Below, piece by piece: positions 28,331-37,318 of a stretch of 64,000 bases of DNA (position 1 is the stretch's first letter; each line of letters begins with the position of its first letter). Location: contig NZ_CP136709.1 in the NCBI RefSeq assembly GCF_032926325.1, positions 1,652,501-1,716,500 on the forward strand, written 5' to 3'. This DNA is from Aestuariibaculum lutulentum. GTDB taxonomy: Bacteria; Bacteroidota; Bacteroidia; Flavobacteriales; Flavobacteriaceae. Both the position numbers and the translations under genes were made by a program. The notes under the pieces are model-generated. The model ran no database searches, was not told where the DNA came from, and worked only from the letters and a program-made list of their open reading frames with translations.

Positions 28331-28921
28331 ATGCTAGAGAATTTTTGGTTTAACGTAGAGTATGGTATAAATCATGTCCTTGATATCAAAGCTTACGACC
28401 ACGTTTTATTCCTTATTGTTTTAACGGTTCCTTATTTGTTTAAAGACTGGAAACGCGTGTTTTTATTGGTCTCTATGTTTACCCTAGGACATACTTTGTC
28501 TTTGGTTCTGGCATCTTATGGGATGGTGAGTGTAAATGCTACGATTGTTGAATTTTTAATACCTATTACCATTTTAGTGGTCGCCTTGTTTAATGTGTTT
28601 ACGTCGGGAAAAGGCGCGCAAAAGGAAAAAGTGGGTGTTTTATTTTTATCTACTTTATTTTTTGGATTAATTCACGGGTTAGGCTTTGCCAGAGAGTTTA
28701 AAATGTTACTTGGAGATTCTGATAGTAAACTTGTATTGTTATTAGAATTTGCATTAGGAATAGAAATCGCACAGATTATTATTGTATTTATCGTGTTGTT
28801 TTTAGGGTATTTGGTGCAAACCATTTTCCGTTTTTCAAAACGCGACTGGATTATGGTGATTTCGGCCATTGTGGTTGGGCTCGTTATTCCTATGATTTTA
28901 AACAGCGATTTCTTGGCTTAA
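28331..28921 (+). CDS. HupE/UreJ-like membrane protein
   Basis: 196 residues with about six membrane helices. The family pattern is clear: NHVLDIKAYDHVLFLIVL, then FTLGHTLSLVLA, and later FFGLIHGLGFA with a His in a helix. HupE/UreJ proteins are linked to nickel or other metal uptake, but the Bacteroidota branch lies outside hydrogenase or urease loci, as here, so the substrate is open. It has a candidate promoter of its own. Confidence 0.85.
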   Translation: MLENFWFNVEYGINHVLDIKAYDHVLFLIVLTVPYLFKDWKRVFLLVSMFTLGHTLSLVLASYGMVSVNATIVEFLIPITILVVALFNVFTSGKGAQKEKVGVLFLSTLFFGLIHGLGFAREFKMLLGDSDSKLVLLLEFALGIEIAQIIIVFIVLFLGYLVQTIFRFSKRDWIMVISAIVVGLVIPMILNSDFLA

Positions 28922-29029
28922 TCTAAAAATTAAGTACTTAACATCTAAAATTATATAAACTTTCGTAAAAGTTTAACGAAGTAGGGTTGTAATTAAAATA
29001 CGAACCAAGTATATTCGTTATATTATTTC

Positions 29030-29117
29030 GCGTGAAGGATTGAGGTAGTTGTTGGAGCTCTTTATTTTGTAAAAATAAAAGCGACTACCGAAAGCCTGGT
29101 TGCTAAAATCAACACGC
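29030..29117 (+). ncRNA. compact three-stem structured element upstream of the dCMP deaminase gene
   Basis: GCGTG (29030-29034) and CACGC (29113-29117) close an 88-nt element. Inside it, GGTAGTTG (29044-29051) pairs with CGACTACC (29082-29089, one G-U pair), topped by an A/T-rich hairpin (GCTCTTTATTTT with AAAATAAAAGC). A third short hairpin uses GTTG and CAA near 29099-29112. The unpaired parts contain GGATTGA and CGAAAGCC. From memory, elements of the form GCGTGAGGGATTGA...CCGAAAGCC...ACGC recur between genes in Flavobacteriia; I could not verify this. It ends 19 bp before the ATG at 29137, so it may be a leader RNA, a free RNA or a dispersed repeat. Confidence 0.5.
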
Positions 29118-29136
29118 CAAAAACAAATACAGATTC

Positions 29137-29568
29137 ATGCCGAAGATTAAACAGCTTAAGTACGATAAAGCGTATTTAAGAATTGCTAAAGAGTGGGGAA
29201 AATTGTCTTACTGTAACCGCAGACAGGTTGGAGCACTTATTGTAAAGGATAGAATGATAATTTCTGATGGGTATAATGGTACGCCATCGGGGTTTGAAAA
29301 TTTTTGTGAAGATGATGAAGGCTACACAAAATGGTATGTTTTGCATGCCGAAGCCAATGCGATTTTAAAAGTAGCGGCATCGACACAATCATGTAAAGGA
29401 GCTACCTTATACATTACCATGTCACCGTGTAAAGAATGTAGTAAACTTATACACCAAGCAGGTATTGTAAAAGTGGTTTATCAGGATGCTTACAAAGACG
29501 ATTCTGGTCTTAAATTTTTAGCTAAAGCTGGCATCGAACTGAAACAAATTGAAGATATAGAAGCTTAA
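29137..29568 (+). CDS. deoxycytidylate deaminase
   Basis: 143 residues. It makes dUMP from dCMP for thymidylate synthesis. The zinc site is His70-Ala-Glu72 (LHAEANAI) plus Cys98 and Cys101 (SPCKECSK), and the family segment SYCNRRQVGALIVKD is present. It is related to ComEB. Its stop overlaps the next gene's start (TAATG), so the S41 protease is probably translationally coupled to it. The structured element at 29030-29117 lies directly upstream. Confidence 0.93.
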   Translation: MPKIKQLKYDKAYLRIAKEWGKLSYCNRRQVGALIVKDRMIISDGYNGTPSGFENFCEDDEGYTKWYVLHAEANAILKVAASTQSCKGATLYITMSPCKECSKLIHQAGIVKVVYQDAYKDDSGLKFLAKAGIELKQIEDIEA

Positions 29569-31160
29569 TGTCTAATAATAAAAAATACTTGCCCTTAATA
29601 CTTGGTGTTGCTATTGCGGCAGGGATTTTTATTGGCGGAAAGTTAAATTTTAGTGATTCGCCGGACAGGTTGTTTTCTACAAATAGCAAAAAAGATAAGC
29701 TTAACCGACTTATCGATTATATAGATTACGATTACGTTGATGACATTAACACCGATAGCATTGTAGATGTTACAGTAAATGGCATTCTGGAGAATCTCGA
29801 TCCGCATTCGGTGTATATTCCAAAAGAAGATATGCAGCGCGTTTCAGAAAACATGAAAGGCGATTTTATTGGTATTGGCGTAAGTTTTTATCCCTTTAGA
29901 GATAGTATTGCAGTTATTCGTGCTATTGAAGGCGGACCAAGTGAAAGGGCTGGTATTAAAGGCGGTGATCGTATTTTAATGGCCGATGGCGATACACTTT
30001 TTGGAGCGAAGCTGAACAATAGTGATATGGTCGATAAGCTAAAAGGACCTGAAAACACTAAAGTGAAATTAAAGGTCTATAGAAAGGGCGAATCGAAACT
30101 TTTAGATTTTACAGTGAAGCGTTCTGCGATTCCTATTAAAAGTGTTGATGCAGCTTACATGTTAACTGGTAAGCTGGGTTATATAAAAATTAACCGCTTC
30201 GCGGAGTCGACTTATAAAGAGTTTAAAACAGCTTTAGATAAATTACTGGATGAAGGCGCGACAGAAATCGCTTTAGATTTACGTGATAATCCGGGTGGTT
30301 TTCTTGGGATTGCCGAGCAAATTGTTGATGAGTTTTTAGAAGATGAAAAGCTAATATTATTCACCAAAAATAAACGAGGTCATATTGAAAAAAACTTTGC
30401 TACCAGCAAAGGCGATTTTGAAGACGGTAAGTTATTTGTGTTAATTAATGAAAATTCGGCATCGGCAAGTGAAATTGTAGCCGGAGCGCTTCAGGATAAC
30501 GACAAAGGGACTATTGTTGGTCGCCGAAGTTACGGTAAAGGCCTGGTACAACGTGAAATGGATTTAGGTGACGGCAGTGCTGTAAGACTGACTGTCTCTA
30601 GGTATTATACACCAACAGGACGTTCTATTCAACGTTCTTATAACAAAGGAAACGACGATTATTATCATGATTATTTCGATCGTATTGAGAGTGGAGAGTT
30701 ATTTGATTCCGATAAGATTAAAGTAGCCGATTCCCTAAAATTTACAACACCAAAAGGTAAAGTGGTTTATGGAGGCGGAGGTATTATTCCTGATGTATTT
30801 GTTCCTATCGATACAAGCTTACAAAACGAAACCTTAACCTTTTTACAGCGTAGTGGTTTTATAAGTAATTTTGTGTTCGTAGAGTTGGATAAAGATCGAA
30901 AGGCCTATGGTATTATGTCTCGAGAAGATTTTATTGATAACTACATGGTGAGCGATGAAATGGTTTTCGACTTTCAGGATTATGTAAATCTTCGTACCAA
31001 TACTAAAATTACTTTTGTGGCTTATCACGACGAGGTGAAGCAATACATTAAAGCTGCTTTAGCCGATCAATTGTATGGTGATGGTGCATTTGAGCAAATT
31101 ATCAATCAGAGTGATATTATGATTGATGAGGTAATTCGGTTAAGTGAGGTATGGGAGTAA
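29568..31160 (+). CDS. S41 family C-terminal processing protease
   Basis: 530 residues with an N-terminal signal anchor (LPLILGVAIAAGIFIGGKL), a PDZ domain (about 85-170, GIGVSFYPFRDSIAVIRAIEGGPSERAG) and the S41 protease domain. The Ser-Lys dyad is visible: Ser near residue 299 (NENSASASEIVAGA) and Lys near 324 (RSYGKGLVQ). A C-terminal domain of about 130 residues follows. It probably trims periplasmic proteins. Its start overlaps the dCMP deaminase stop. It ends 1 bp from the convergent oxidoreductase gene. Confidence 0.94.
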   Translation: MSNNKKYLPLILGVAIAAGIFIGGKLNFSDSPDRLFSTNSKKDKLNRLIDYIDYDYVDDINTDSIVDVTVNGILENLDPHSVYIPKEDMQRVSENMKGDFIGIGVSFYPFRDSIAVIRAIEGGPSERAGIKGGDRILMADGDTLFGAKLNNSDMVDKLKGPENTKVKLKVYRKGESKLLDFTVKRSAIPIKSVDAAYMLTGKLGYIKINRFAESTYKEFKTALDKLLDEGATEIALDLRDNPGGFLGIAEQIVDEFLEDEKLILFTKNKRGHIEKNFATSKGDFEDGKLFVLINENSASASEIVAGALQDNDKGTIVGRRSYGKGLVQREMDLGDGSAVRLTVSRYYTPTGRSIQRSYNKGNDDYYHDYFDRIESGELFDSDKIKVADSLKFTTPKGKVVYGGGGIIPDVFVPIDTSLQNETLTFLQRSGFISNFVFVELDKDRKAYGIMSREDFIDNYMVSDEMVFDFQDYVNLRTNTKITFVAYHDEVKQYIKAALADQLYGDGAFEQIINQSDIMIDEVIRLSEVWE

Positions 31161-31772
31161 TTACTCTTCTATTTTATCGTGTACTTTAGCATGATTCCCT
31201 TCATTCCAAAGGGTTAGAATGTCTGTAGCGACATGAGCGCCACTACCTGAACAAATAGCAAACTGACTGCGCCATCCTGCTAAAGATCCGGCAACATAAA
31301 GATTTTCTTCAATTAAATGGTCGGTGTTTTTTAACCAGATACGGTCTTTTTCAATTGCAGATCTTGGGTGAGGCTCAACATATTGTTCTAAACCTTTAAT
31401 GTGCATTAAATTGGTATAGCCAACCGCAACAACAACAATTTTAGATTGATAGGTGTGTTTGTTGGTTTTAATTTTAAAACCGTTTTTAATTTTTTCTAAT
31501 TCAAGAACCTTTTCACCTTCAATTTGTTCTACATGCGGATAAAGCTTAGTAAGTTGCTGTTTCCCGCTTTCTAAAACAGACGCACCTGTAGTGCCTGGTG
31601 TAAGGCCTAGAACATTATTGAATAAAGCGGTTTGAAGATGTGATGTTTTTTGGTGAACAACAATACCAATGTGTTTGTCTTTAGCGTAGGCTTTGTTCTT
31701 TGCGGAGCCTAAAATTAAAGCACAGGATAAACCAGCTGCGCCACCTCCAATAATTAAAGCATCAAATTGCAT
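31161..31772 (-). CDS. small FAD-dependent oxidoreductase, thioredoxin-reductase-like
   Basis: 203 residues, with an N-terminal FAD fold (ALIIGGGAAGLSCALIL), a middle strand (KIVVVAVGYTNL) and a final FAD contact (NLYVAGSLAGWRSQFAICSGSGAHVA). It looks like a thioredoxin reductase without the NAD(P)H domain and without the redox CxxC, so it cannot act like the normal enzyme alone. It overlaps nothing but follows the 67-residue gene by 1 bp and ends the marC unit. Confidence 0.82.
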   Translation of the reverse strand: MQFDALIIGGGAAGLSCALILGSAKNKAYAKDKHIGIVVHQKTSHLQTALFNNVLGLTPGTTGASVLESGKQQLTKLYPHVEQIEGEKVLELEKIKNGFKIKTNKHTYQSKIVVVAVGYTNLMHIKGLEQYVEPHPRSAIEKDRIWLKNTDHLIEENLYVAGSLAGWRSQFAICSGSGAHVATDILTLWNEGNHAKVHDKIEE

Positions 31773-31773
31773 A

Positions 31774-31977
31774 TTAACGGCGTTCTTTTACTTTTTGTTC
31801 TATGCGCTTAGATGTGTATAAAATAAGCATAATAAGAATGGCGCAAAGCGAAGCTAAAATGGTAATAATCGCAACAGAACTTTCGCCTTGTAATGGGGCG
31901 CTGAAATTAATTTTTGTTGCATTAAAAACCACAAGGGCCAATGCTAATACACTTATAACTATGGTTGCTATTTTCAT
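31774..31977 (-). CDS. small two-helix membrane protein
   Basis: 67 residues, with two hydrophobic helices (IATIVISVLALALVVFNAT and VAIITILASLCAILIMLILY) and a basic tail (TSKRIEQKVKERR). It resembles LapA-like small membrane proteins. It lies between marC (14 bp) and the oxidoreductase gene (1 bp) in one unit. Confidence 0.7.
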   Translation of the reverse strand: MKIATIVISVLALALVVFNATKINFSAPLQGESSVAIITILASLCAILIMLILYTSKRIEQKVKERR

Positions 31978-31991
31978 TTTTAAGAATGTTT

Positions 31992-32579
31992 TTAGGTTAA
32001 AGCGAATAAGGCTTTAATGTTGTGAGCGAATAATTTAACGGCAATAGCCAATAAAATAACCCCGAATACTTTACGGATAATATTAATTCCGTTTTGCCCT
32101 ATAAGGCGCTCAATCTTTTTTGATGTTTTAAGCACTACAAAAATAATAATAACATTTAAGAGTACCGCAACAATTATATTTTCGGTGCTAAACTCTGCTC
32201 TTAGCGATAATAATGTGGTTAAACTTCCTGGGCCTGCTATTAATGGGAAAGCTAAAGGGAACACCGTGGCAGACATAGCGCTGTGCTCTTCTTCCTTGTA
32301 AAGGGTAATGCCAAGAATCATTTCTAAAGCAATAAAGAATAATATAAATGAACCGGCAACTGCAAAGGAGTTTACATCAATACCAACCAGATTCAAAATG
32401 CTTTTACCTAAAAATAAAAACATGATTAAAATAACTCCGGCAATAATGGAAGCTTTACCACTTTGAATGTGTCCCATTTTTTTTCTTAAATCAATAATAA
32501 TTGGAATGTTTCCAATAATATCGATAACAGCGAAGAGAACCATAAAGGCAGTAAATATTTCTTTAAAGTTGAATTGCAT
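31992..32579 (-). CDS. marC: MarC family membrane protein
   Basis: 195 residues with six predicted helices and MarC-family segments (AFMVLFAVIDIIGNIPIII, TVFPLAFPLIAGPGSLTTLL). The function of the family is not known despite the name. I start at the ATG at 32579 (MQFNFKEIF): an in-frame TTG at 32606 lies inside a perfect -7 promoter element (32604-32611), so it cannot be translated from that transcript. First gene of a three-gene unit. Confidence 0.88.
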   Translation of the reverse strand: MQFNFKEIFTAFMVLFAVIDIIGNIPIIIDLRKKMGHIQSGKASIIAGVILIMFLFLGKSILNLVGIDVNSFAVAGSFILFFIALEMILGITLYKEEEHSAMSATVFPLAFPLIAGPGSLTTLLSLRAEFSTENIIVAVLLNVIIIFVVLKTSKKIERLIGQNGINIIRKVFGVILLAIAVKLFAHNIKALFALT

Positions 32580-32603
32580 AAGTTCATGTTTTAAATTTCG
32601 TAA

Positions 32604-32665
32604 CAAATGTATAGCAATATCATAAATTACAATAGTGTTTTAAACATAAAGTTTCGTTATTTTTG
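32604..32665. promoter_or_regulatory. divergent promoters of marC and the DUF3109 gene
   Basis: Two perfect TAnnTTTG elements point away from each other: TACATTTG on the minus strand (32604-32611) for marC and TATTTTTG on the plus strand (32658-32665) for the DUF3109 gene. Each lies about 25 bp before the chosen ATG and rules out the longer TTG-started frames. Confidence 0.55.
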
Positions 32666-32689
32666 CACCCGAAAAATGGTAGTAAAGGT

Positions 32690-33256
32690 ATGTTTCAATT
32701 AGGGAAAACAATTGTTTCTGAAGATATTATAGAAAAAGAATTTGTGTGTAATCTTTCGGCATGTAAAGGAGCGTGTTGTGTTGATGGTGATGCAGGAGCA
32801 CCACTGGATAAAGAAGAAGCTCAGATTTTAAAAGATATTTACCCAAAGGTGAAACCTTACTTACGTCAGGAGGGTATTGATGCTATTGAAGCGCAAGGTG
32901 CTTTTGTGACGTCGGAAGATGATGGTGAATTAGAAACGCCTCTTATTAATGGTGCCGACTGTGCTTATGTTATTTATGATGAGAAGGACGTAGCACTTTG
33001 CGGTATTGAAGCGGCTTATCGAAATGGTGACGTGTCATGGAAAAAACCGGTGTCTTGTGAACTGTATCCAATTCGTGTTCAGGATTACAGTGAATTTTCG
33101 GCTGTGAATTATCATAAATGGCAAATTTGTGACGATGCTTGCTCTCTAGGAAAGGAATTACAGGTGCCTGTTTACAAATTTGTTAAAAATGCTTTGATAA
33201 GAAAATTTGGTGAAGACTGGTATGCTGAGTTGGAGAAAATCGCCGAGGCTAAATAA
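32690..33256 (+). CDS. DUF3109 family cysteine-rich protein
   Basis: 188 residues. The family start MFQLGKTIVSEDIIEKEFVC is at the ATG at 32690; a TTG at 32663 overlaps the -7 element and is rejected. Cysteines occur in FVCNLSACKGACCVDGD, then DCAY, ALCGIE, PVSCELYPI and ICDDACSLG, a pattern that suggests metal or Fe-S binding as in YkgJ-like proteins. The function is unknown. A terminator follows at 33284-33306. Confidence 0.88.
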   Translation: MFQLGKTIVSEDIIEKEFVCNLSACKGACCVDGDAGAPLDKEEAQILKDIYPKVKPYLRQEGIDAIEAQGAFVTSEDDGELETPLINGADCAYVIYDEKDVALCGIEAAYRNGDVSWKKPVSCELYPIRVQDYSEFSAVNYHKWQICDDACSLGKELQVPVYKFVKNALIRKFGEDWYAELEKIAEAK

Positions 33257-33283
33257 TTGCTTAAAACACCTGTAAAATAAAGG

Positions 33284-33306
33284 GTTTTCCGGTCGGAAAA
33301 CTTTTA
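33284..33306 (+). terminator. terminator after the DUF3109 gene
   Basis: GTTTTCCG (33284-33291) and CGGAAAAC (33294-33301) form a tight stem followed by TTTTAATTT. Confidence 0.7.
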
Positions 33307-33340
33307 ATTTCTGTAAACTTTTTGAAAAAACCAAAAATGT

Positions 33341-33363
33341 AAAATACTGATAATCAGTATTTT
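33341..33363. promoter_or_regulatory. perfect 23-bp palindrome upstream of nrdB
   Basis: AAAATACTGA (33341-33350), TAA, TCAGTATTTT (33354-33363). It lies 173 bp before nrdB and after an independent terminator, so it may be an operator. A T-rich run follows (TTTAGTGTTTTTTATTTG), so a second terminator cannot be excluded. Confidence 0.4.
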
Positions 33364-33409
33364 AGTGTTTTTTATTTGTAAACTTCTTATACTCAGTAAT
33401 TTTCATTAT

Positions 33410-33439
33410 TGTTAAAAACTTTTGCACAATGTTTATAAC
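33410..33439. promoter_or_regulatory. TGTTWAWAAC direct repeat upstream of nrdB
   Basis: TGTTAAAAAC (33410-33419) and TGTTTATAAC (33430-33439) are spaced 20 bp apart. TGTTTATAA differs by one base from the reverse complement of the DnaA box TTATnCACA. DnaA or another cell-cycle factor could act here, as known for nrd promoters elsewhere. Confidence 0.3.
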
Positions 33440-33535
33440 TAAAGCTTTCATTTTTAACATCATTTTCCAATATTTGTTACTCCCAAATCGATTAAAAATT
33501 TTCGTTAAACTTTAAAATTAAAACTCTCAAAAACA

Positions 33536-34516
33536 ATGTCTCAGGCTATCGAACCCATTCTCCAAGAAAATAAAGATCGTTTTGTAATATTCCCAATTCA
33601 GCATCATGACATCTGGGAATGGTATAAAAAATCAGAAGCAAGTTTCTGGACCGCAGAGGAAATCGATTTACATCAGGATTTAACCGATTGGAAAGATAAG
33701 TTAACTGATGATGAGCGTTATTTTATTAAACACATTCTTGCTTTCTTCGCAGCAAGCGATGGTATTGTAAATGAGAATTTAGCTGAAAACTTCGTTAATG
33801 AAGTTCAGTACAGTGAAGCCAAATTTTTCTACGGATTTCAAATCATGATGGAAAATATTCACAGTGAAACCTACTCCCTATTAATTGATACTTACGTAAA
33901 AGACGAAAAAGAAAAGGACATTTTATTCAATGCTATTGAAAATTTCCCGGCGATTAAGAAAAAAGCAGACTGGGCTTTAAAATGGATTGAATCACCAAGT
34001 TTTGCAGAGCGTTTAATTGCATTCGCAGCAGTAGAAGGTATTTTCTTCTCCGGAGCGTTCTGTTCTATTTTCTGGTTAAAGAAACGTGGTTTAATGCCAG
34101 GTTTAACCTTCTCTAACGAGTTAATCTCGAGAGACGAAGGTGTACACTGCGACTTTGCGGTGCACTTACACAACAACCATTTAGTAAACCAGGTGCCTAA
34201 AGAGCGTATTAAAGATATTATTGTTAACGCTTTAGATATCGAGCGCGAATTTATTACCGAGTCTTTACCGGTTAGTTTAATTGGTATGAACTCTAAATTA
34301 ATGACACAGTACTTAGAATTTGTTACCGACAGGTTGTTGGTTGAATTAAACTGCGAGAAAGTTTACAATGTAGGTAACCCATTTGATTTTATGGATATGA
34401 TTTCGTTACAAGGAAAAACAAATTTCTTCGAAAAACGTGTGTCTGAATATCAAAAGGCAGGAGTTCTTAACAAAGAAGAAGACAAAGATAAGTTCTCTTT
34501 CGACGAAGATTTTTAA
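33536..34516 (+). CDS. nrdB: ribonucleoside-diphosphate reductase class Ia, beta subunit
   Basis: 326 residues. It holds the di-iron site and tyrosyl radical for deoxyribonucleotide synthesis. Ligands that I can place are Asp75, Glu106, His109, Glu168, Glu201 and His204, with Tyr113 as the radical residue ([16 protein letters not shown]). This stretch and the tail FSFDEDF resemble eukaryotic R2 more than the E. coli protein. It precedes nrdA by 199 bp on the same strand. The 279-bp spacer upstream has a palindrome and a direct repeat. Confidence 0.97.
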   Translation: MSQAIEPILQENKDRFVIFPIQHHDIWEWYKKSEASFWTAEEIDLHQDLTDWKDKLTDDERYFIKHILAFFAASDGIVNENLAENFVNEVQYSEAKFFYGFQIMMENIHSETYSLLIDTYVKDEKEKDILFNAIENFPAIKKKADWALKWIESPSFAERLIAFAAVEGIFFSGAFCSIFWLKKRGLMPGLTFSNELISRDEGVHCDFAVHLHNNHLVNQVPKERIKDIIVNALDIEREFITESLPVSLIGMNSKLMTQYLEFVTDRLLVELNCEKVYNVGNPFDFMDMISLQGKTNFFEKRVSEYQKAGVLNKEEDKDKFSFDEDF

Positions 34517-34567
34517 TTAAAAATCCGGTTGAAGAATCATCTTATTAATCTATAAAAGTATCATCTC

Positions 34568-34586
34568 ATTCCCTTCTGGGGAATGG
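34568..34586. repeat. GC-rich hairpin in the nrdB-nrdA gap
   Basis: CATTCCC (34568-34574) and GGGAATG (34580-34586) pair perfectly, followed by GGGTTC. It stands out in an AT-rich gap. It could be a processing site between nrdB and nrdA or a remnant of a dispersed repeat; no T tract follows, so it is not a clear terminator. Confidence 0.4.
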
Positions 34587-34715
34587 GGTTCAAACAAGTT
34601 TTATATCCAACTAAATCATCTAAGTATTGATCTTTTTATTGATCGGTATTTGGAAATATCTAATTAACCCTTTTTCTGAAGCTGTAATCAGGAAAACCAA
34701 AACACGTGTAATACT

Positions 34716-37202
34716 ATGTATGTAATCAAAAGAGACGGCAGAAAAGAACAGGTTATGTTCGACAAAATCACCGCAAGGGTGCGAAAATTATGTTACGGAT
34801 TAAACGAGTTAGTAGACCCGTTAAAAGTAACAATGCGAGTAATTGAAGGACTTTACGATGGTGTAACCACGAGCGAACTTGATAATTTAGCTGCTGAGAT
34901 TGCTGCAACCATGACTACGGCGCATCCAGATTATGCACGTTTAGCAGCACGTATCTCTGTGTCTAACTTACATAAAAACACGAAGAAGAGTTTTAGTGAT
35001 GTTATGCACGATCTTTATACTTACATCAATCCGCGTACAGGACAAGAAGCTCCGCTTTTAGCAGATGATGTATACAAAGTGATTATGGATAACAAAGAGG
35101 TGTTAGATTCTACCATTATCTACAACCGCGATTTTGGTTACGATTACTTCGGATTTAAAACATTAGAGCGTTCTTACCTGTTAAAATTAAACGGAAAGAT
35201 TGCCGAGCGTCCGCAGCACATGTTAATGCGTGTAGCAGTTGGTATTCACTTAGACGATATCGAATCGGTAGTAGAAACTTACGAGTTGATGTCTAAAAAA
35301 TACTTTACTCATGCGACGCCAACTTTATTTAATTCAGGAACGCCAAAACCACAAATGTCGTCTTGTTTTCTTTTAACAATGAAAGATGACAGTATTGATG
35401 GTATTTACGATACATTAAAACAAACGGCCAAAATTTCTCAATCTGCCGGAGGAATTGGTTTAGCTATTCACAATATCCGAGCAACAGGAAGTTATATTGC
35501 CGGAACCAACGGTACATCAAATGGTATTGTTCCAATGCTAAAAGTATTTAACGATACAGCACGTTATGTAGATCAAGGAGGAGGAAAGCGTAAAGGAAGT
35601 TTCGCGATGTACATCGAAACCTGGCATGCCGATATTATGGATTTCTTAGACCTGAAGAAAAACCACGGTAAGGAGGAAATGCGTGCGCGTGATTTATTCT
35701 ACGCGATGTGGATTTCAGATTTATTCATGAAACGTGTTCAGGAAGACGGATCTTGGACCTTAATGTGTCCTAACGAATGTCCTGGATTAGACGAAGTGCA
35801 CAGTGAAGCATTTGAAGAATTATATTTAAAATACGAAAGCGAAGGTAAAGGTCGTAAAACCATTAAGGCACGTGAACTTTGGGAGAAAATATTAGAATCT
35901 CAAATCGAAACGGGTACACCGTACATGCTGTATAAAGATGCAGCGAACCGTAAATCGAACCAACAGAATTTAGGTACCATTCGTTCGTCTAATTTATGTA
36001 CAGAGATTCTTGAATACACATCTCCAGATGAAGTTGCCGTATGTAACTTAGCATCGATTGCGTTACCAATGTTTATTAAAAACGGAGAGTTCGATCACAA
36101 GGAATTATTCCGTATTACAAAACGTGTAACAAAAAACTTAAACCGAGTAATCGACAGAAATTACTATCCGGTAATTGAAGCTGAAAACTCAAACATGCGT
36201 CACCGTCCAATTGGATTAGGTGTACAAGGATTGGCAGATACGTTTATTAAATTACGTATGCCTTTCACCAGTGATGAAGCAAAACAATTAAACCAGGATA
36301 TTTTTGAAACCCTTTACTATGCTGCTGTAACAGCAAGTATGGAAGAAGCTAAGGTAGACGGACCTTACCAGACTTACGAAGGTTCTCCTATTAGTAAAGG
36401 TCAGTTCCAACACAATCTTTGGAATATTAAAGATGAAGAATTAAGCGGTAACTGGGATTGGGATAAATTGCGTCAGCAGGTATTAAAACACGGAGTTCGT
36501 AACTCGCTTTTAGTAGCACCAATGCCAACAGCTTCAACATCTCAGATTTTAGGAAATAACGAGTGTTTCGAGCCTTACACATCTAACATTTATACACGTC
36601 GTGTATTATCGGGTGAATTTATCGTTGTAAATAAACATTTGTTAGAAGACTTGGTAGAACTTGGTCTTTGGAATGAAAGTTTAAAACAAGATATAATGCG
36701 TGCTAATGGTTCAGTACAAAATGTTGATGTTCCTCAGCACATTAAAGAGCTTTATAAAACGGTTTGGGAGTTAAGTATGAAAGATATTATCGATATGTCT
36801 CGTCAACGTGGATACTTTATCGATCAGTCGCAATCGCTTAACTTGTTTATGGAAGGAGCAACCATGGCTAAATTAACATCGATGCACTTCTATGCCTGGA
36901 AAAGCGGCTTAAAAACAGGTATGTATTACTTACGTACTAAGAGTGCTGTAGATGCCATTAAATTTACGCTTCAGACCACTAAAAAAGAAGAACCTGTTGC
37001 TCAGGCTGTAGAAGTTAAAGAGGTTAATGTTCAGGAGCAGGATCAAAAGCAAAATGTAGCAGCAAAAAATGCAGCTAAATTTTCAAAACAAACACAGGCA
37101 GAGGTTGATGTTCAACCAATGACTCCAGAAGAAATGAAAGCCCTAATTGCACAAGCTAAAGCCGGTCAAGGTGACGACGATTGTGTGATGTGTGGTTCAT
37201 AA
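34716..37202 (+). CDS. nrdA: ribonucleoside-diphosphate reductase class Ia, alpha subunit
   Basis: 828 residues. The N-terminus is an ATP-cone ([21 protein letters not shown]) for overall activity control by ATP/dATP. The catalytic barrel has PQMSSCFLL (substrate Cys), NLCTEI with Cys and Glu, and [10 protein letters not shown] (second Cys). The C-terminal tail ends DDDCVMCGS, the redox CxxC pair that is re-reduced by thioredoxin or glutaredoxin. A linker rich in Val, Glu, Gln and Lys precedes the tail. It follows nrdB in the same direction and ends at a strong terminator (37269-37298). Confidence 0.97.
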   Translation: MYVIKRDGRKEQVMFDKITARVRKLCYGLNELVDPLKVTMRVIEGLYDGVTTSELDNLAAEIAATMTTAHPDYARLAARISVSNLHKNTKKSFSDVMHDLYTYINPRTGQEAPLLADDVYKVIMDNKEVLDSTIIYNRDFGYDYFGFKTLERSYLLKLNGKIAERPQHMLMRVAVGIHLDDIESVVETYELMSKKYFTHATPTLFNSGTPKPQMSSCFLLTMKDDSIDGIYDTLKQTAKISQSAGGIGLAIHNIRATGSYIAGTNGTSNGIVPMLKVFNDTARYVDQGGGKRKGSFAMYIETWHADIMDFLDLKKNHGKEEMRARDLFYAMWISDLFMKRVQEDGSWTLMCPNECPGLDEVHSEAFEELYLKYESEGKGRKTIKARELWEKILESQIETGTPYMLYKDAANRKSNQQNLGTIRSSNLCTEILEYTSPDEVAVCNLASIALPMFIKNGEFDHKELFRITKRVTKNLNRVIDRNYYPVIEAENSNMRHRPIGLGVQGLADTFIKLRMPFTSDEAKQLNQDIFETLYYAAVTASMEEAKVDGPYQTYEGSPISKGQFQHNLWNIKDEELSGNWDWDKLRQQVLKHGVRNSLLVAPMPTASTSQILGNNECFEPYTSNIYTRRVLSGEFIVVNKHLLEDLVELGLWNESLKQDIMRANGSVQNVDVPQHIKELYKTVWELSMKDIIDMSRQRGYFIDQSQSLNLFMEGATMAKLTSMHFYAWKSGLKTGMYYLRTKSAVDAIKFTLQTTKKEEPVAQAVEVKEVNVQEQDQKQNVAAKNAAKFSKQTQAEVDVQPMTPEEMKALIAQAKAGQGDDDCVMCGS

Positions 37203-37268
37203 TAATATGCATTCTATATGAGCTTTTAATTGGCTGAGAATGATTTTTTAATTAAGTGTTATATTACA

Positions 37269-37298
37269 AAAAAAGCACCTCTTTGGAGGTGCTTTTTT
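37269..37298. terminator. bidirectional terminator after nrdA
   Basis: AAAAAAGCACCTC (37269-37281) pairs perfectly with GAGGTGCTTTTTT (37286-37298). It lies between nrdA and the convergent ppnP gene and can serve both. Confidence 0.88.
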
Positions 37299-37318
37299 AG
37301 TTTGATTAAGGTCTGGTT

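Noticed and set aside
32663..32689. TTG-started N-terminal extension of the DUF3109 protein
   Set aside because: The TTG overlaps the perfect -7 promoter element at 32658-32665, and the family begins at the ATG at 32690.
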